64,000 nucleotides of DNA from contig NC_092805.1 in assembly GCF_040954645.1 (NCBI RefSeq), forward strand, positions 18,564,741 to 18,628,740, given 5' to 3'. The position numbers and the translations under genes were made by a program. Below are positions 33,620 to 45,011 of the stretch, in pieces. A model generated the notes under the pieces. It had not been told where the DNA came from. It saw only the letters and a list, made by a program, of their open reading frames with translations, and ran no database searches. Origin of the DNA: Diabrotica undecimpunctata. Lineage: Eukaryota > Arthropoda > Insecta > Coleoptera > Chrysomelidae. How positions within the stretch are numbered: position 1 is the first letter of the stretch; each line of letters starts with the position of its first letter.

Positions 33620-34065
33620 AAAGATGATGTTATGTAATACGTGGGAGCAGTCATAACCGAAAACAATGATAATGCGCAAAAAATCAAATCAAGAATAGGA
33701 AAAGCCCGATCAACATTTAATATTTTGAGAAAAATACTTTCCAGCAATGATCTGAGGCTGCAACTCTAAGTACTAATACTAACGTACGAATACTTTTATG
33801 TATTTTCGGTTTTATTCCATGGATGTAAAAAAGGAAATAGCAGCATCTGGGCCATGTTATAAGGGGAGAGAGATGTGTTGCTGCAGATCATTATATAGAC
33901 AAAGATATTGCGCAAAAGAAGCATAGAAAGACAACGTATATCCTGGCTAAATAATTTGAGACAGTGGTACTCTGTTAAGCAGTTTAAAGAGGCTTAGTAT
34001 CAAAGATGAAGATAGCCGTAATGATAGCCAACCTTTTTAATGAGGATGGCACTTAAAAAAAAAAG
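33620..34065 (+). mobile_element. LINE C-terminal remnant (RTE-like 'endonuclease-RT' family)
   Basis: Broken plus-strand frames: YVGAVITENNDNAQKIKSRI, GKARSTFNIL, a decayed middle, then KRSIERQRISWLNNLRQWYS. Same family as 16.05, 25.5 and 38.5 kb. Ends in an A-run near 34055-34064. Several stops. Confidence 0.7.
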
Positions 34066-34164
34066 AATTGAGGAAATGCCTTGGACAACTGGAAGAATAA
34101 ACTAAAATGTAAAATCCAGAAACTAAGAACTAAAATCGTAGCATCTTTTTAGTATCGTATTTAG

Positions 34165-34385
34165 AAGAATAATATTTTTATTTGGAATATCACTCGTGGC
34201 GACAATATAGAGGTGATGATCTAGGAAAATCCGAGAAGGCCACCACCAACGAGATGGACAGAAACAATAAAAAAACAGAGACTTCGAGATTCAAACTACC
34301 GAGGTGCAGTACACACAATCCAAAATAGAGAAAGTTGGAGAACCAAAATCGAAAGAGTAATTAATAAGGACTCTTTATGAACATT
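34165..34385 (+). mobile_element. LINE C-terminal remnant
   Basis: After a frame change the plus strand reads RPPPTRWTETIKKQRLRDSN, then GAVHTIQNRESW and KIERVINKDSL to a stop at about 34377. This is the usual 'RPPTRW-D-IK' and 'W--I' end of an RTE-like ORF2. Nothing more of the element is visible. Confidence 0.6.
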
Positions 34386-34389
34386 ATAA

Positions 34390-36425
34390 ACAGTCATAAC
34401 CATTAAACATTTTCTAAGATTTACAGAATAGAAAAATACGAAATAATTGTCTAACTACTAAGACTTACAGTCTAGGAAAGGTCCTTCTTTTCATCCTAGA
34501 CCAAACAATTTTCAGCGTCATAATATCTGTATTTAATAAGTTGGACATATTGTAAAAATATGTTGCTGTAGAATGATTTAATATAATTTAACTGTTCTGT
34601 GGTAAAATGTAGCGAAATCAAAGTCAGTAGGTTATTCTTAATCGAACACTAGATTGTAAATTACTGGTACAAAATACCTTACTTAAAGCCATACCAAGTG
34701 TTAAATATGCATGTGGGTATGCCCTCTAAATATTTTTAGTGTTTCTTAATAAAACTCACGCACACGTGTAGCATTTAAATCATCACATTATAAACAACTG
34801 GAAGAAGACTTACCAAAAATAACAATTCAATGATGTCATGATGTCGAAGACATGGGATCAACGAACTCCTCAATATGAACGTTGGTTTTTAAGAGAAACG
34901 AGCTGTTTAATGAAAAATAACTATATACCATTTAAATAAATCAAACACTAGCGATTGATTAGTTTAAAATTAGAATTGTCGTTCTTTAGAAATCACTAAG
35001 ACAACCGAAAAGAGTCGTTTACCTCTGACCATACATATATGCAGAAAATAATAGAATAACGACTTCCAATATGTTGTTAGTGTTATTTTATAACCCTTTA
35101 TTTAACCCTTATAAATAAGTACTAACAAATTAAATTAATTACTTTGACACTATCACAGATTCGTCTCGTTTTTTTAGCCACAACTATTTATTTTTTATTA
35201 CTGAATGTACTAATTATTGATATACTGATAATACTAATTATTAAAATGTACTAATGTTTAATAAACTATGATCAAAAGTATTAGAAAAAGACAATTTTAA
35301 AAATTGTCTTAAATTAATTGTTTAAAAAAAAGAAATTTAAAAAATATACAATAAAAAAAATCTACAGAACATTTTTGTTTAAAATGTGTCCCTCTATCCA
35401 CTTGTGGGGTTATTTTTGATATAAAAATTTTCACCTCCGAGTCGGGCTGGTATTCACCCGCAGGGGAAAAGCATACATCGGTATAGGGTATATTTTGCTT
35501 GTTCAGGTATTCCCTAGCTACTGTTAAAATTTTAAGAAAATCAATGTGTCTTCAAGGAAATCCAAGGTAAAATTTTTCAGGTGATCAAAAAAGTCACTTT
35601 CATAATCCATACCTCTACATACCTTCACACCATTGATTTTAAGTTTAGTATTTGGTTTTGAAATTAAATTTGAACAACTGATTTTAAATTCCTAGCCCGT
35701 TGTCACCAAAAATATGTTTTTATCAAAAATATATGTAGAACTGAACATCAGAAAATATATGGTATATGTTTATTTTTCTTCAATATTTTGTGTCTTCATA
35801 TAGAAGGAAAAGTGCATTTCAAAACGATTTCAGTTTGTTAGATAATGGCATATTGTAAATTGTTAAATATAAAAATTAAAAATAGATTGGAATGTTATTT
35901 TACTCTGATATTTTCTGATTTCTATATGTATATATGTATATATATTAGTATTCAATTTCATTTTTCTCTCTTAATTGATTATATTAAATGCTTACATTAA
36001 ATGCTATATATTTATAATCTTGATCAATTTACTACATTTTTCCATTCTATGACCCGATTTCAACCATCTTGGTGTTAATTGTTAAATAAAAGAAACAATC
36101 GTCTGCAAATATAAGTTTTTTCATTGCGTTTACTGGCATTGCATTGCCTTTTTCAATGCAGACGAACAAGTACATGTATCTTTTGCCATGATCCACTTTC
36201 GAAATGAGAACTGATCTGCACGAGAACGTTATTTTCATAGAAACTCGATCAATCACGATAAATCGAGTTTTTCGTAATTTACTAACATAACATTTGCGTT
36301 AAAGAATAAATATTAGTTTTAAAATAAACGTTAATAAAGATTATATTAATAGACAATTTTTTCTGCATTTTTAAAACGTTTAAATATTATAAAAAAAATT
36401 GGGTAATGATTCACTACCTTTTCGA
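34390..36425. other. Non-coding, no feature recognised
   Basis: Two kilobases of AT-rich sequence. The open stretch on the minus strand at 36047-36256 contains FADD by chance but no RT context. Confidence 0.45.
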
Positions 36426-36429
36426 AATA

Positions 36430-37035
36430 TGTATATTATACTGGATATGAAACCAGAATATACAGAAAACCAACACACACCAACAGATACTTAAATTACA
36501 AATAAAAACAGCAATATAACTACCTTTTTAAAAGGTATTTATAGGATTATTATTACGTTATTTTATACTAGTTAAGAAACGATTCAAGAATTGTAACAAT
36601 GTCATCTGCTGTTTTACTGTAGAAAATAGTAACTATATTGGAGACTTCAAGTAGTAGCAGAAATCCAGTAATATATATATTTATAAGGTAAAATCACCAC
36701 TAACAAAATTCGAAAAATCTAAAATAATCTATTCTATGCCGTGTGGTGAATATAGTAATGTATATGTTGGGCAAACTTCGAGAAATTTAAAAGGAAGAAT
36801 ATTCTCTCAGAAGAGTGATTGCAGGTTGCATAAAAATTCTTGTGCTTTAGATGAACATTATATGACTGCTGAACCTATTATCAATTTTAATAAGGTGAAA
36901 ATATTGGATGGGGAGAGAATAAAAGGGTTTTGGAAATGTTAGGTATTAATAACACCAAAACACCAATGAATAAGAAAATTGACATCAATGACTTGAGTAA
37001 CATTTACACCTACATGTTAAAAATGTCCAACTAAA
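36430..37035 (+). mobile_element. Penelope-like element C-terminal remnant
   Basis: Plus strand: IYRKPTHTNRYLNY (36455-36496), the conserved RKPTHT-type block after the RT. From 36690 a GIY-YIG segment follows: KIIYSMPCGEYSNVYVGQTS, RNLKGRIFSQK, CALDEHY, FNKVKILDGERIKG, then frameshifted LEMLGINNTKTPMNKKID and LSNIYTYML. This is closer to the Penelope family proper than to the 26-kb element. The catalytic RT portion is absent. Confidence 0.8.
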
Positions 37036-37039
37036 GCTG

Positions 37040-37859
37040 TTTATGAAGCCAAATGTTACCTTGATGAGTTAAGAATTTTGATATCTGTTTTTTATAATAT
37101 TCCCGGAATTGATACCACCAAAATGAAATTAGGAAAATTTATATTTAAAAATTAGTAATTTTACGGACAAATTTATTTAATATTGCCTTTTTTAATATCA
37201 TATTCTATTAAATAATTACACCAGCTAGGTTATATTAATTACATTTACATAAAAAATAGGATAATCATGTTGAAATTACTTTTATAAAACAAATCAGTCA
37301 ATATTAGATCTTTTGCAACACTCAAAACAATCTTTAAATTATGTTTTTTTTTTTTAATTTACTTATTGATTATATTTTATGCCAGTCACTCGATACTGAG
37401 GAGTAGGCAGATTGAGACCTCAGTGCCGTTTGGCGGTTCTTGTATTTCTACAGAACAAGATAGTGGTACGTCACGAGTGAGAGGAGTAGGCAGGTGAGAC
37501 CCCGAACTTGAACAGAACCATATCTCTCTTGATAAGTGGGTGCCAAAACGTCGAGTTTTAAATTCTCAATGCGATTTTTCCCGAGAGCTTAGTAATTTTC
37601 ATTTACCTGGCCGCGGATATTTATTGCGGAAAGGTTTCCGCGGTTACTACAATTAAACCTAAAGCCAAGATATTTATATTATTACAAAAATTAATATCAA
37701 ACTCACTTGTCTTCAGGGTTAAACCACATCGTTTTTCACTAGTCCAAGCTTTCGACATCCTCTCTAATGTCTTCTTCAGGACTTCCTGGCTGTGAGTCTC
37801 CTGAGCTCCCAGTTCTTTGCACTACTGTACCCAGAACAAGACTCCTTGATAACATCGAT
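37040..37859. other. Non-coding; short direct repeats and a hammerhead-like motif
   Basis: AGGAGTAGGCAG occurs at about 37400 and 37480, with similar bases around it (GAGACC). The stretch from 37370 to 37640 is more GC-rich than its surroundings. A hammerhead-like core lies on the minus strand at 37750-37779 (listed separately). The block may be an end region of a Penelope-type element. Confidence 0.4.
37750..37779 (-). ncRNA. Hammerhead-like core, minus strand
   Basis: On the minus strand CTGAAGA (37779-37773) matches CUGANGA exactly. It is followed by one base, helix II GACAT/ATGTC around an 8-nt loop, then GAAA. Downstream CTTGG gives no clear helix III and GUH pair, so self-cleavage is uncertain. 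Confidence 0.4.
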
Positions 37860-37990
37860 GAAGACATGTAATGAGAAATATGGGAATACTTACTTGGCGT
37901 GGAAGGCGATGGATAAAAACGGCTGGAGAGAAATTATTGAGGAAGCTAGAATCCACGCAATGTTGTAAAGCTAGAATGATGATTATGATA
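37860..37990 (+). mobile_element. LINE C-terminal remnant
   Basis: The plus strand reads WKAMDKNGWREIIEEARIHAM, the typical 'A-DR--WR-I-EEA--H' terminus of an RTE-like ORF2, then stops. It is followed by an ATGATGATTATGATAATGG tail-like stretch. Confidence 0.6.
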
Positions 37991-37994
37991 ATGG

Positions 37995-38478
37995 ATTTAA
38001 ATAAAAATGAAATGAAAAAATTCACAAATAATATTGATTTATTATCTATGTGGCTCTGAAATTACAAAAATACATTTATTATAAGTAATTTTTAAAACTC
38101 TTTATAAAGCAAATAGTGAAAAGTTAATTATATTCTTGATTTTCGCGATTAATTCTAACAATTTCACTGATACGAAATACCATACTAAGGAATTGAAACA
38201 GATATTTTCTTCTTAATACAAATTATGCAAGACACGGATACCTTTTACACGTCCACTGAATAACCATCTTGGGAAAGTACATTTAAGAAATTTATCTGTG
38301 TTGATTTTGTAGATTTAGAGCCTTAGATACGGACAACGGAGTTAGTCAACCAGATACTATAAATTTTAGTAAAAACTTAGTACACAAGAGTGTACAAATT
38401 AAGTGGAGGATTTACTATTTTTTAAAATTACAAGAAGTTAAAATATGTGTTGAAAATTTTGAAAATATAAACTTCTTC
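37995..38478. other. Non-coding, no feature recognised
   Basis: AT-rich sequence before the 3' end of the next LINE. Confidence 0.4.
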
Positions 38479-38807
38479 TTCTTAGGGTGCCTATCGGTTC
38501 CGGATGTTGGCTATCAACATAGCTGTCCTAACTTTACTTGCAGCTATTCGAATTAGTCCGGTTGTAGACTTATTGAACCACTTCCTTAGGTTTTGAAGCC
38601 AAGATATTCTTCTTCTCTCTGGTCCTCTCTTTTCAAATAACTTGCCCTGAAGAATGAGTTGCAATAAGCCATATATGTGTTCATTTCTCATAACATTGCC
38701 AAGATATTCTAATTTACGCTCTTTGATTGTGTTAGTGATCTTGCATTCCTTGCCCATTCTATCCACATCTCGAAGGCCTCGAGCTTTCCTAAAGAAGCTT
38801 CGGAGAA

Positions 38808-39065
38808 ATTACTATTTAATGGGAATCAGCCACAAATAAAGCTTAAAGTAAGTTTATTGACGTTATAATTTCCACTTCGGCAATCGTTCTCTACATGCAA
38901 TCATTAGTATTTTGAGAACTACAAAAATGTTTGTATTTTGAGAACGATTTCCGAAGTGGAAATTGAAACGTCAATAAACTTACTTTAACCTTTAATTGTG
39001 GCTTGTTCTTATTTAAATAGTAATTACTTTAAAATGCCACAAGAAAATAGCTTCAGAACAATATT
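38808..39065. mobile_element. 258-bp foldback element with 13-bp target duplication
   Basis: AAGCTTCGGAGAA flanks it on both sides (38795-38807, 39066-39078). Removing the element and one flank restores the LINE frame. It consists of two inverted arms sharing AAGTAAGTTTATTGACGTT and its complement, and AGTAATTA-type ends, around a loop of about 40 bp. No coding capacity. The plus arm carries a hammerhead-like fold at 38933-38976. A variable, longish target duplication points to retrotransposition (LINE or Penelope type) rather than a classic DNA transposon. Confidence 0.88.
38933..38976 (+). ncRNA. Hammerhead-ribozyme-like fold in foldback element
   Basis: Helix I TATT/AATA, core TTGAGAA (38938-38944), one base, helix II GATTTCC/GGAAATT around GAAGT, GAAAC, then GTC directly following, giving a minimal helix III. 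This is the layout reported for Penelope-type minimal hammerheads, which act best as dimers. Two core positions deviate from CUGANGA. Confidence 0.5.
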
Positions 39066-40439
39066 AAGCTTCGGAGAACGTCCATGCCTCTGCTTCGTAT
39101 AATAATGTAGAAAATACATAGCATCTGATGATAGAGATTTTGGTACTAAGTGGTAAATCGTGACTTCTGAAAAGAGACTTCATCTTTACGAACGCTGATC
39201 TTGCTTTCCCTATGCGTTGTTTTATTTCAGTAGTGTGGTCCCATTGACTGTTTATGTTAGTACCAAGATATGTGTATCTGTTTACCTTGTCAATTGGCTG
39301 TTGGTTTACCAAAAGATGTGTATTTAATATTTCGCGCTTACTAACTACCATGTACTTTGTTTTGTTCGTATTGAGATCCAGCCCATATTCTCGACTTATA
39401 TCTGATATTCTCGACATTATTGCTTGTAAACCATCTAGGCTATCTGCAAAAACTACTTCGACGTCAGCATATCTAATGTTGTTTAGACACACTCCGTTAA
39501 CAAAGAGGCCTTCCTGTAGTTGTCCCAGTGCTTGCTCGAAGATACGCTCCGAGTACATATTAAATAGCACTGGAGACAGAATGCATCCTTGTCTCACTCC
39601 TCTATCTATGGAGATTGTCTCTGTCAATTGATCATCCACTTTAATGTTGGCAGTTTGGTTGTAATATAAATTATATATAATTCGCAAGTCTCTATCATCC
39701 AAGCCCGCTTCTTTCAAAATGGATATGAGCTTGTCATGTTTTACTCTATCAAATGCCTTTTTGTAGTCGATAAAATAAATATATACATCACAGTTGACAT
39801 CCGTGTACCTCTGGATAATCACTTGTATAGCGAATAGAGCTTCTCGGGTGCCTAAGGTATCGCGGAATCCAAATTGTGTCCATGACACTTCACATTTTTT
39901 ATATATTCTGTTTTGTATCACTTTTAAAAACGTTTTAAGTAAGTGGCTCATTAGGCTAATTATTCTGTAGTCTTCGCATGTTTCAATATTTCCAGTTATA
40001 CATATTTTGTTAAATATAAACGTTATCCATTTTATTCCTTGTTCGTCCATAAGTTTTAGGAATTGTGTATAAAATTTGTCAGACCCTACAGCTTTACCAT
40101 CTTTAGTTTTTCTAATAGCTGCCGTGACTTCTTCAATGGTAATCGGGGGTCCTGTTTCTATGTTTTATGTTCTATGTTTTCAATGGCAATCTGCCTTTCA
40201 TCTACAAATGTTACTTCCACATATTTCTTCCAAGTGTCTAGTCTCCCTGTCACACTTAGTAGTGGATTACCTTGGTTGTCTGCCAAACATCCAACTCTTC
40301 TAGGCTTGTTTAAGCCTGCAGCTTCTTTAATTTTTTGTGCATATTCAACGAATCGTGTTTCTGTTGTAATAGCTGTAAAAAATATTAACACAAAAGCAAA
40401 ATTTATTTACGTATATTATTTTTAATGTTATCGATATGC

Positions 40440-40545
40440 GTTCTTGTAGGAATGAAAGAGGCATTGTAGGCAGAAAACAGGTTTCTTGGTTAAAAAACAT
40501 TCGTAAATGGACTCAGATATCTTTAAATTATTTTAATAATATATG
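40440..40545 (+). mobile_element. LINE C-terminal remnant
   Basis: The plus strand reads ERGIVGRKQVSWLKNIRKWT, the GRR--SWL-NLR-W segment of the 'endonuclease-RT' family, followed by decay. Only about 35 codons. Confidence 0.6.
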
Positions 40546-42345
40546 TTTTAAAAAATTTAAAATACATTTTAATTTTTTTTTGAGGTTATGTTTGGGTCTA
40601 GCGATTTAAAATTTTTTTTGGTCCAGAACTTTTTGGTTTAGAACAGCATGGTATTTTTATTTTTGGAATATAGCAGGGGGAATTTTACCACCTTAACTAG
40701 CTATATAAAAATTGATTTTTCGTTATTGTGACCATGATGTCCAACCTATAAAAACTGAAAAAAACTATAAAAATAGTTAAACACTTAACCAATAATATAC
40801 ATATTTTTTGAGGTGGCATTTGAGACAGTTTTTTTTAAACGAATTTTGAACTTCCCGCCAAAAATAATGTAAAAAAATACCATGATGTAGACAATAAAAT
40901 ATCCTACCAATTTAAAAAAAAACAATAAGTTTCTACCATGAGTAGAATCAAGGATATTGTCAAAAAAAGATAAAACACGTTTAAATTTTTTTTAGGTTAT
41001 GTTTGAGACTAGTGGTCTAAAAAACTTTTAGTATATTGGTAATATATGTCAACAATTATAATTCAATTTCCTACAGCCTAAACTAGATATGAACATTTTT
41101 TGTTTAAATTTAAACAAACTTTAAGGGTTGAAAACAATAGAAGTTTCAGTGTCCTATAAATAGGACGCTTGCATATAATGGTTTAATATGATTCCTGAAT
41201 TAAATCTATATGATTTGGCGTTGAATTTTATTGACAGTTTTTGTAAAATTGATTGATTTGTTAATTTACTTTATTCCAAATTATGTATTTCTGACAAAAT
41301 TTCTAATACCGACTCCTACGGAAGTGTAAAAGAATCCAAGTAGTTTACTTTTTCCTACAATCTGACACAACTCTCTATTAAAAGATACTTTGTTGAAGAA
41401 AACAAATTATGTGTGTTACATAATACAAGCGCAACTAAGACAATTTTATGAATTGTATTTAAATGTTATCGTGAGAGTTTTTTAACCACCTTTTCAACAA
41501 TTCACATGTTGTTATTAACCGTGTTCCCAGGGCATTACCAGTCATAAACGCGAATTGCATAAATAATAACAAATCGTTTTATTGTTTTTGTTAAATTGTT
41601 TTGCTCATACAGTTTACTTTTTATTTTGAGTTTAAATTGTTTTGCATAATTACGAACTACCGGATTATATATAAACCTTACGTTATTTTCGGTTATTGAT
41701 AGAGGGATCTTCAATAAATATTTGGCCCTGATTTTCGGCAATATTCATTGGATTTTGTGGAGTTTCTGAAACAGGTCGATTTTTATTCTAAAGGGGTTAT
41801 TTTTTAACGGTATAAACCGTTATATATCCTTAATTTTAAATAGGGCATAAATTTTAAGTGTGTGGCACATCATTAGACAGTTATTTCGATGGAAAATTCA
41901 GGAATCAATCCTCATATTAAGTCTGTTCTTATGAAAAAGTATCAATTTTTTTAAAGTATTGACCTCTTTAAAACTAAAAGTAACACATGTTTTGCTAGTA
42001 TTAATGACAATTTTTTTCCATCACGTCATAAACTTTATTGAAAAAAAATTGCAAAAAGTAGTTGTTTGAACTGTTTTTGGTAGCGTTTAACAGCGATATC
42101 AAATATTTTTTAAATTCTTTCAAAATCGTCCATTCTATCGCAAAATGGGTTAAATTTTATTAAAAATTAAAAATGTGCAAGGAGAACAGCAAAATATTTA
42201 ATCAACTTCATCAAGATAAGCAGTTTCATCACTCATATGTATTAAAACAAGTTACGAAATTTTATGAAGCGAGATCGGTAGCTGAGCAAAAAAAGGAGTG
42301 TTAAAAATATGTTAGCAATGAAGCGACAGAAGTAGCAATTTTAGG
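40546..42345. other. Non-coding; three diverged similar blocks at 40575-41020
   Basis: AT-rich. Blocks beginning near 40579, 40808 and 40987 share TTTTTTGAGGTTATGTTTGAG-like wording followed by T-runs, and may be decayed tandem copies of about 200 bp. Nothing else is recognised. Confidence 0.35.
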
Positions 42346-42349
42346 TAAT

Positions 42350-43605
42350 ATCATTTTGGAACCCACTTGTGGTGACAAATGGGTGGATCGAGTAGCTCCG
42401 GAGTCACCACTGCCGTTCCTAAGCCCGGGTAAAGAACGAAGGTTGGGCAGTGGGCTGACAAACCACTCCCGGAAAAAACACAATGTTACGAAAACTGAAC
42501 ATTTGTCTCGTAATACAGGACGGAACTTTCGGAAACGACTCAAGCTACGAAACATGGACTATATATTTGGAAACTGGAATGTAAGGACACTAAATAAACC
42601 AGGAGCTCAAACCGCACTTCTGCAAGAACTAAAAAGATATAAGCTCATGATTACTGCTCTTCAGGAGACAAGATGGCTGGAGTAAGGTGTCAGGGACACT
42701 AAAACGCACACAATTCTATATAGTGGGAAGAAAAAAGGAAGCCAAGAATGTGGAGTTGCATTTGTGGTGGATAATGATTTTAGGTCAAAAATCATAGACT
42801 TCCTGTCAGTCAGTGAAAGGATATGCAAGTTAAGAATTTGCACCCACTTCTTTAAACTAACAATGATTAACATTCACTGCAAAACAGAAGAACAAGAACA
42901 ACATACAAAGGAAAGCTTTTACCAAGATTATAATGGGTGATATAAATGCTAAAATAGGCAAAGAGCCACAGTTCTATGGCACAACAGGAAACACCCACTG
43001 CACTATGAAACAAACGAGAATGTGAAGTTTTTAATGAATTTTACAACCAGTAAAAACATGGTTGTAAGTTCCACATGCTTCCCACATAAGGACATACACA
43101 AAATAGCATGGATGTTATCAGGTGGAACAACAACCAATCAAATCGACCATGTTCTGATAGACAAAAGGACAACCAGTATTATCTCAGATGTGAAAACACG
43201 ACGAGGAGTATACCGTGGATTAGACCATCTTTTAATCCAAACCAAATTTAGATGCATAGTTAACAAAGAAAGAAACGAAAGACAACAACGAGCAAACAAA
43301 CTGGACCTGGAAAAACTGAAGATTCAGGAATGTAAATAGAAGTTCAAAGAAGAAGTCGCAAATGAGTAAAGGACGCTAGAACTGCACTTCATAGAAGGCA
43401 AATGGAATAATATCAAAACAGCAGTACTGACAGCGACAGCGTCTACCCTGGGAAACAAGAAAAAGGTGAGAAGAGGAGCATGGTTCGATGACGAGTGCAG
43501 ACAAGCAATAGAGGAAAGAAATGAAGCACACAAAATGTATATTACAAGAAGAACACGGGAAAGACGAACATCTCTATCTGGAATAGACACACTATATCTG
43601 GAATA
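42350..43605 (+). mobile_element. LINE apurinic-type endonuclease domain (RTE-like)
   Basis: The plus strand has FGNWNVRTLNKPGAQTALLQ and ALQETRW (42560-42675), the start of an AP-endonuclease-type domain. After a stop it continues ECGVAFVVDN and RICKLRICTHFFKLTMINIH. A second open frame, 43022-43339, has TTTNQIDHVLIDKR and the closing RGLDHLLIQTKF (the SDH-type catalytic block, with LDH). The connecting region then has KKKVRRGAWFDDECRQAIEE to about 43600. This nuclease nicks target DNA to prime reverse transcription. Stops and frame changes inactivate it, and the RT does not follow. Confidence 0.85.
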
Positions 43606-43609
43606 GAAT

Positions 43610-44130
43610 TAATTTTTAGTTAAGCCAATTATTCCCTAGAAATAAAATGTAGGATAGGGAAGGCAAGACCTGCATTAAAAAAATGGCTAAGCTATTTATT
43701 TAAATGCCATAATTTATCAGTACCCATAAAAATCAGGTTACTACGATGTTATATCTTTCCTTTCCTATACCGTTGTACGCAGTTGAGTAGTGAATTCTCA
43801 CAGACGCTACCTGCAAGAAAATTGAGGCTTTCGAAATGTGGCTTTATTGTCGGCTTTATACGAAGATATCCTATACCGACCATGTTACTAACCAGAGCGT
43901 TTTATTAAGAATGTAAAAAGGAAAAGAGTTGTTAACCAGAACATAAACAGCCAAAATCGAATACCTTGGTCATATCATGAGTAACAACGAAAGATGGATC
44001 TATTTCTTAGCTAAAAAATCTACTTACGTGGTTCAACAGAACAACCACAAATCTTTTCAGAGCAGCAGTTTCAAAGCCGATCAAATTTCATGGCACTGCT
44101 AATGATAGTTAAAGACTGAGAAACGTTTTT
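43610..44130 (+). mobile_element. LINE C-terminal remnant after deleted RT
   Basis: The plus strand resumes with SLEIKCRIGKARPALKKWL and IKIRLLRCYIFPFLY, then decayed segments. It ends with LLTWFNRTTTNLFRAAVSK near 44085. It follows the endonuclease fragment directly, so the two may be one element that lost its whole RT core. They could equally be two neighbouring insertions. Confidence 0.65.
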
Positions 44131-44242
44131 TTGTTCATGAAACACTTGCTTTTGAATTCACCGTCAGTTTATGTCATGACTTAACGAGGTCTTCCAACCT
44201 TAACCTGTTTTATTGGGTGAGATATGAAGGAAAGAGATTAAC

Positions 44243-44624
44243 ATAGGTTCTCATAACATAGTTTTTCTGTAATTTGATATCTTACTTATAATCGGAATGG
44301 CAACAAATAGAGTAGTAAAAACGGCGTGAGACGGTTCCCCAATTGGAAGACGATCAGTGTGAAGATCACAAATACGATGGAACGAAAACTTACTGGAAAC
44401 ACATTAAAAAACAAACAGAATCATGTCTACATAAAAATAAGAAGAAGGAGAGGACGAATTAGAAAACTGATGAGAATCCGACCATATTTGCCTGTCCTAA
44501 TATTTTGCTTACTCAACTACTAAATAACATAGGTTCTGATAACATAGTTGTCTCTGTAATTTGAAATCTTCCTTATAAGAACCCGACCATACGTGCTTGT
44601 CCTCATATTTTGCTTACTCAACTA
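44243..44624 (+). repeat. ~100-bp tandem duplication, one copy holding a LINE tail
   Basis: The sequence ATAGGTTCT.ATAACATAGT plus CTGTAATTTGA, followed by CCGACCATA and TATTTTGCTTACTCAACTAC, occurs whole at 44530-44624. It also occurs in two halves at 44243-44290 and 44478-44521. Between the halves lies a LINE tail (44291-44475): MATNRVVKTA, stop, DGSPIGRRSV and IRWNENLLETH, the same family as 12.4 kb, ending in AAGAAGAAG. The intact copy is effectively the empty site. Confidence 0.8.
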
Positions 44625-44779
44625 CCTTTCAAGCCTGCTCTAAACTATCTAAAAGCTTTTTTGGTGCTTTTATTGTGTATCTATTATTTATTTAAAATTA
44701 ATAAATACTTAAAAATTATTTATTATTTATATTATTTATTTACAATCTAAAATATATTCCTTTTGGTTTCAGAAAAAAT

Positions 44780-45011
44780 ATGCCTGGAGATTCATACTAC
44801 TGGTCTCCTTTAGATAATGAAACAGATGAGTCGTTGATGGAAAAAGAACCCTACATTGATCCATGGGATTTGGAAAATTATGCTTACATCCGGGAACACC
44901 TCGATTCAATGGAACTGAGTTCTAGTCAGAGTGTACCTAGTGGAAGTTCAGGGGAATTTGCTGAACCAACGAGTTCGTTTGATTATGTACCTGGAAGAAG
45001 GAGTAGAACAA
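44780..45011 (+). CDS. Host gene coding exon 1 of 2 visible (unknown protein)
   Basis: The exon starts after an acceptor TTTGGTTTCAG (ends 44772) and ends at donor ACAA|GTAAGT (45011/45012). From the ATG at 44780 it encodes 77 residues plus one base. The first residues read MPGDSYYWSPLDNETDESLM, followed by DPWDLENYAYIREHLDSMEL and a Ser-rich stretch ending GRRSRT. It is acidic, aromatic-rich and intracellular in character, with no signal peptide or membrane segment. The frame is also open through the 7 bases upstream of the ATG, so it could be internal or carry the start codon. Codon use and composition differ clearly from the transposon debris around it. I do not recognise the family. Confidence 0.8.

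Larger units (their letters stand above)
38480..40390 (-). mobile_element. RTE-like 'endonuclease-RT' LINE, RT to 3' end, split by a foldback element
   Basis: Minus strand from 40390: FVEYAQKIKEAAGLNKPRRV, EEVTAAIRKTKDGKAVGSDK, then a 328-residue frame (40050-39064). That frame has CEDYRIISLMSHLLKTFLKV, YFIDYKKAFDRVKHDKL (motif A), RGVRQGCILSPVLFNMYSE (B) and RYADVEVVF at 194-197, where the second catalytic Asp of YADD is Val. YTYLGTNINSQWDHTTEI follows. The frame continues across the insertion at 38808-39065 (AEAWTFSEA, then SLGKLEAFEMWI). A deletion follows, then LEYLGNVMRNEHIYGLLQLI and RRISWLQNLRKWF. The 3' end is an AAGAAG tail near 38476. The endonuclease is missing. Confidence 0.9.

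Noticed and set aside
36047..36256. Minus-strand open frame containing FADD
   Set aside because: No RT motifs A or B nearby and no family-like flanking residues. FADD alone is expected by chance.
43610..44130. Treating the endonuclease fragment and C-terminal tail as one certain element
   Set aside because: Plausible, but the junction does not prove a single deleted copy, so they are listed separately.
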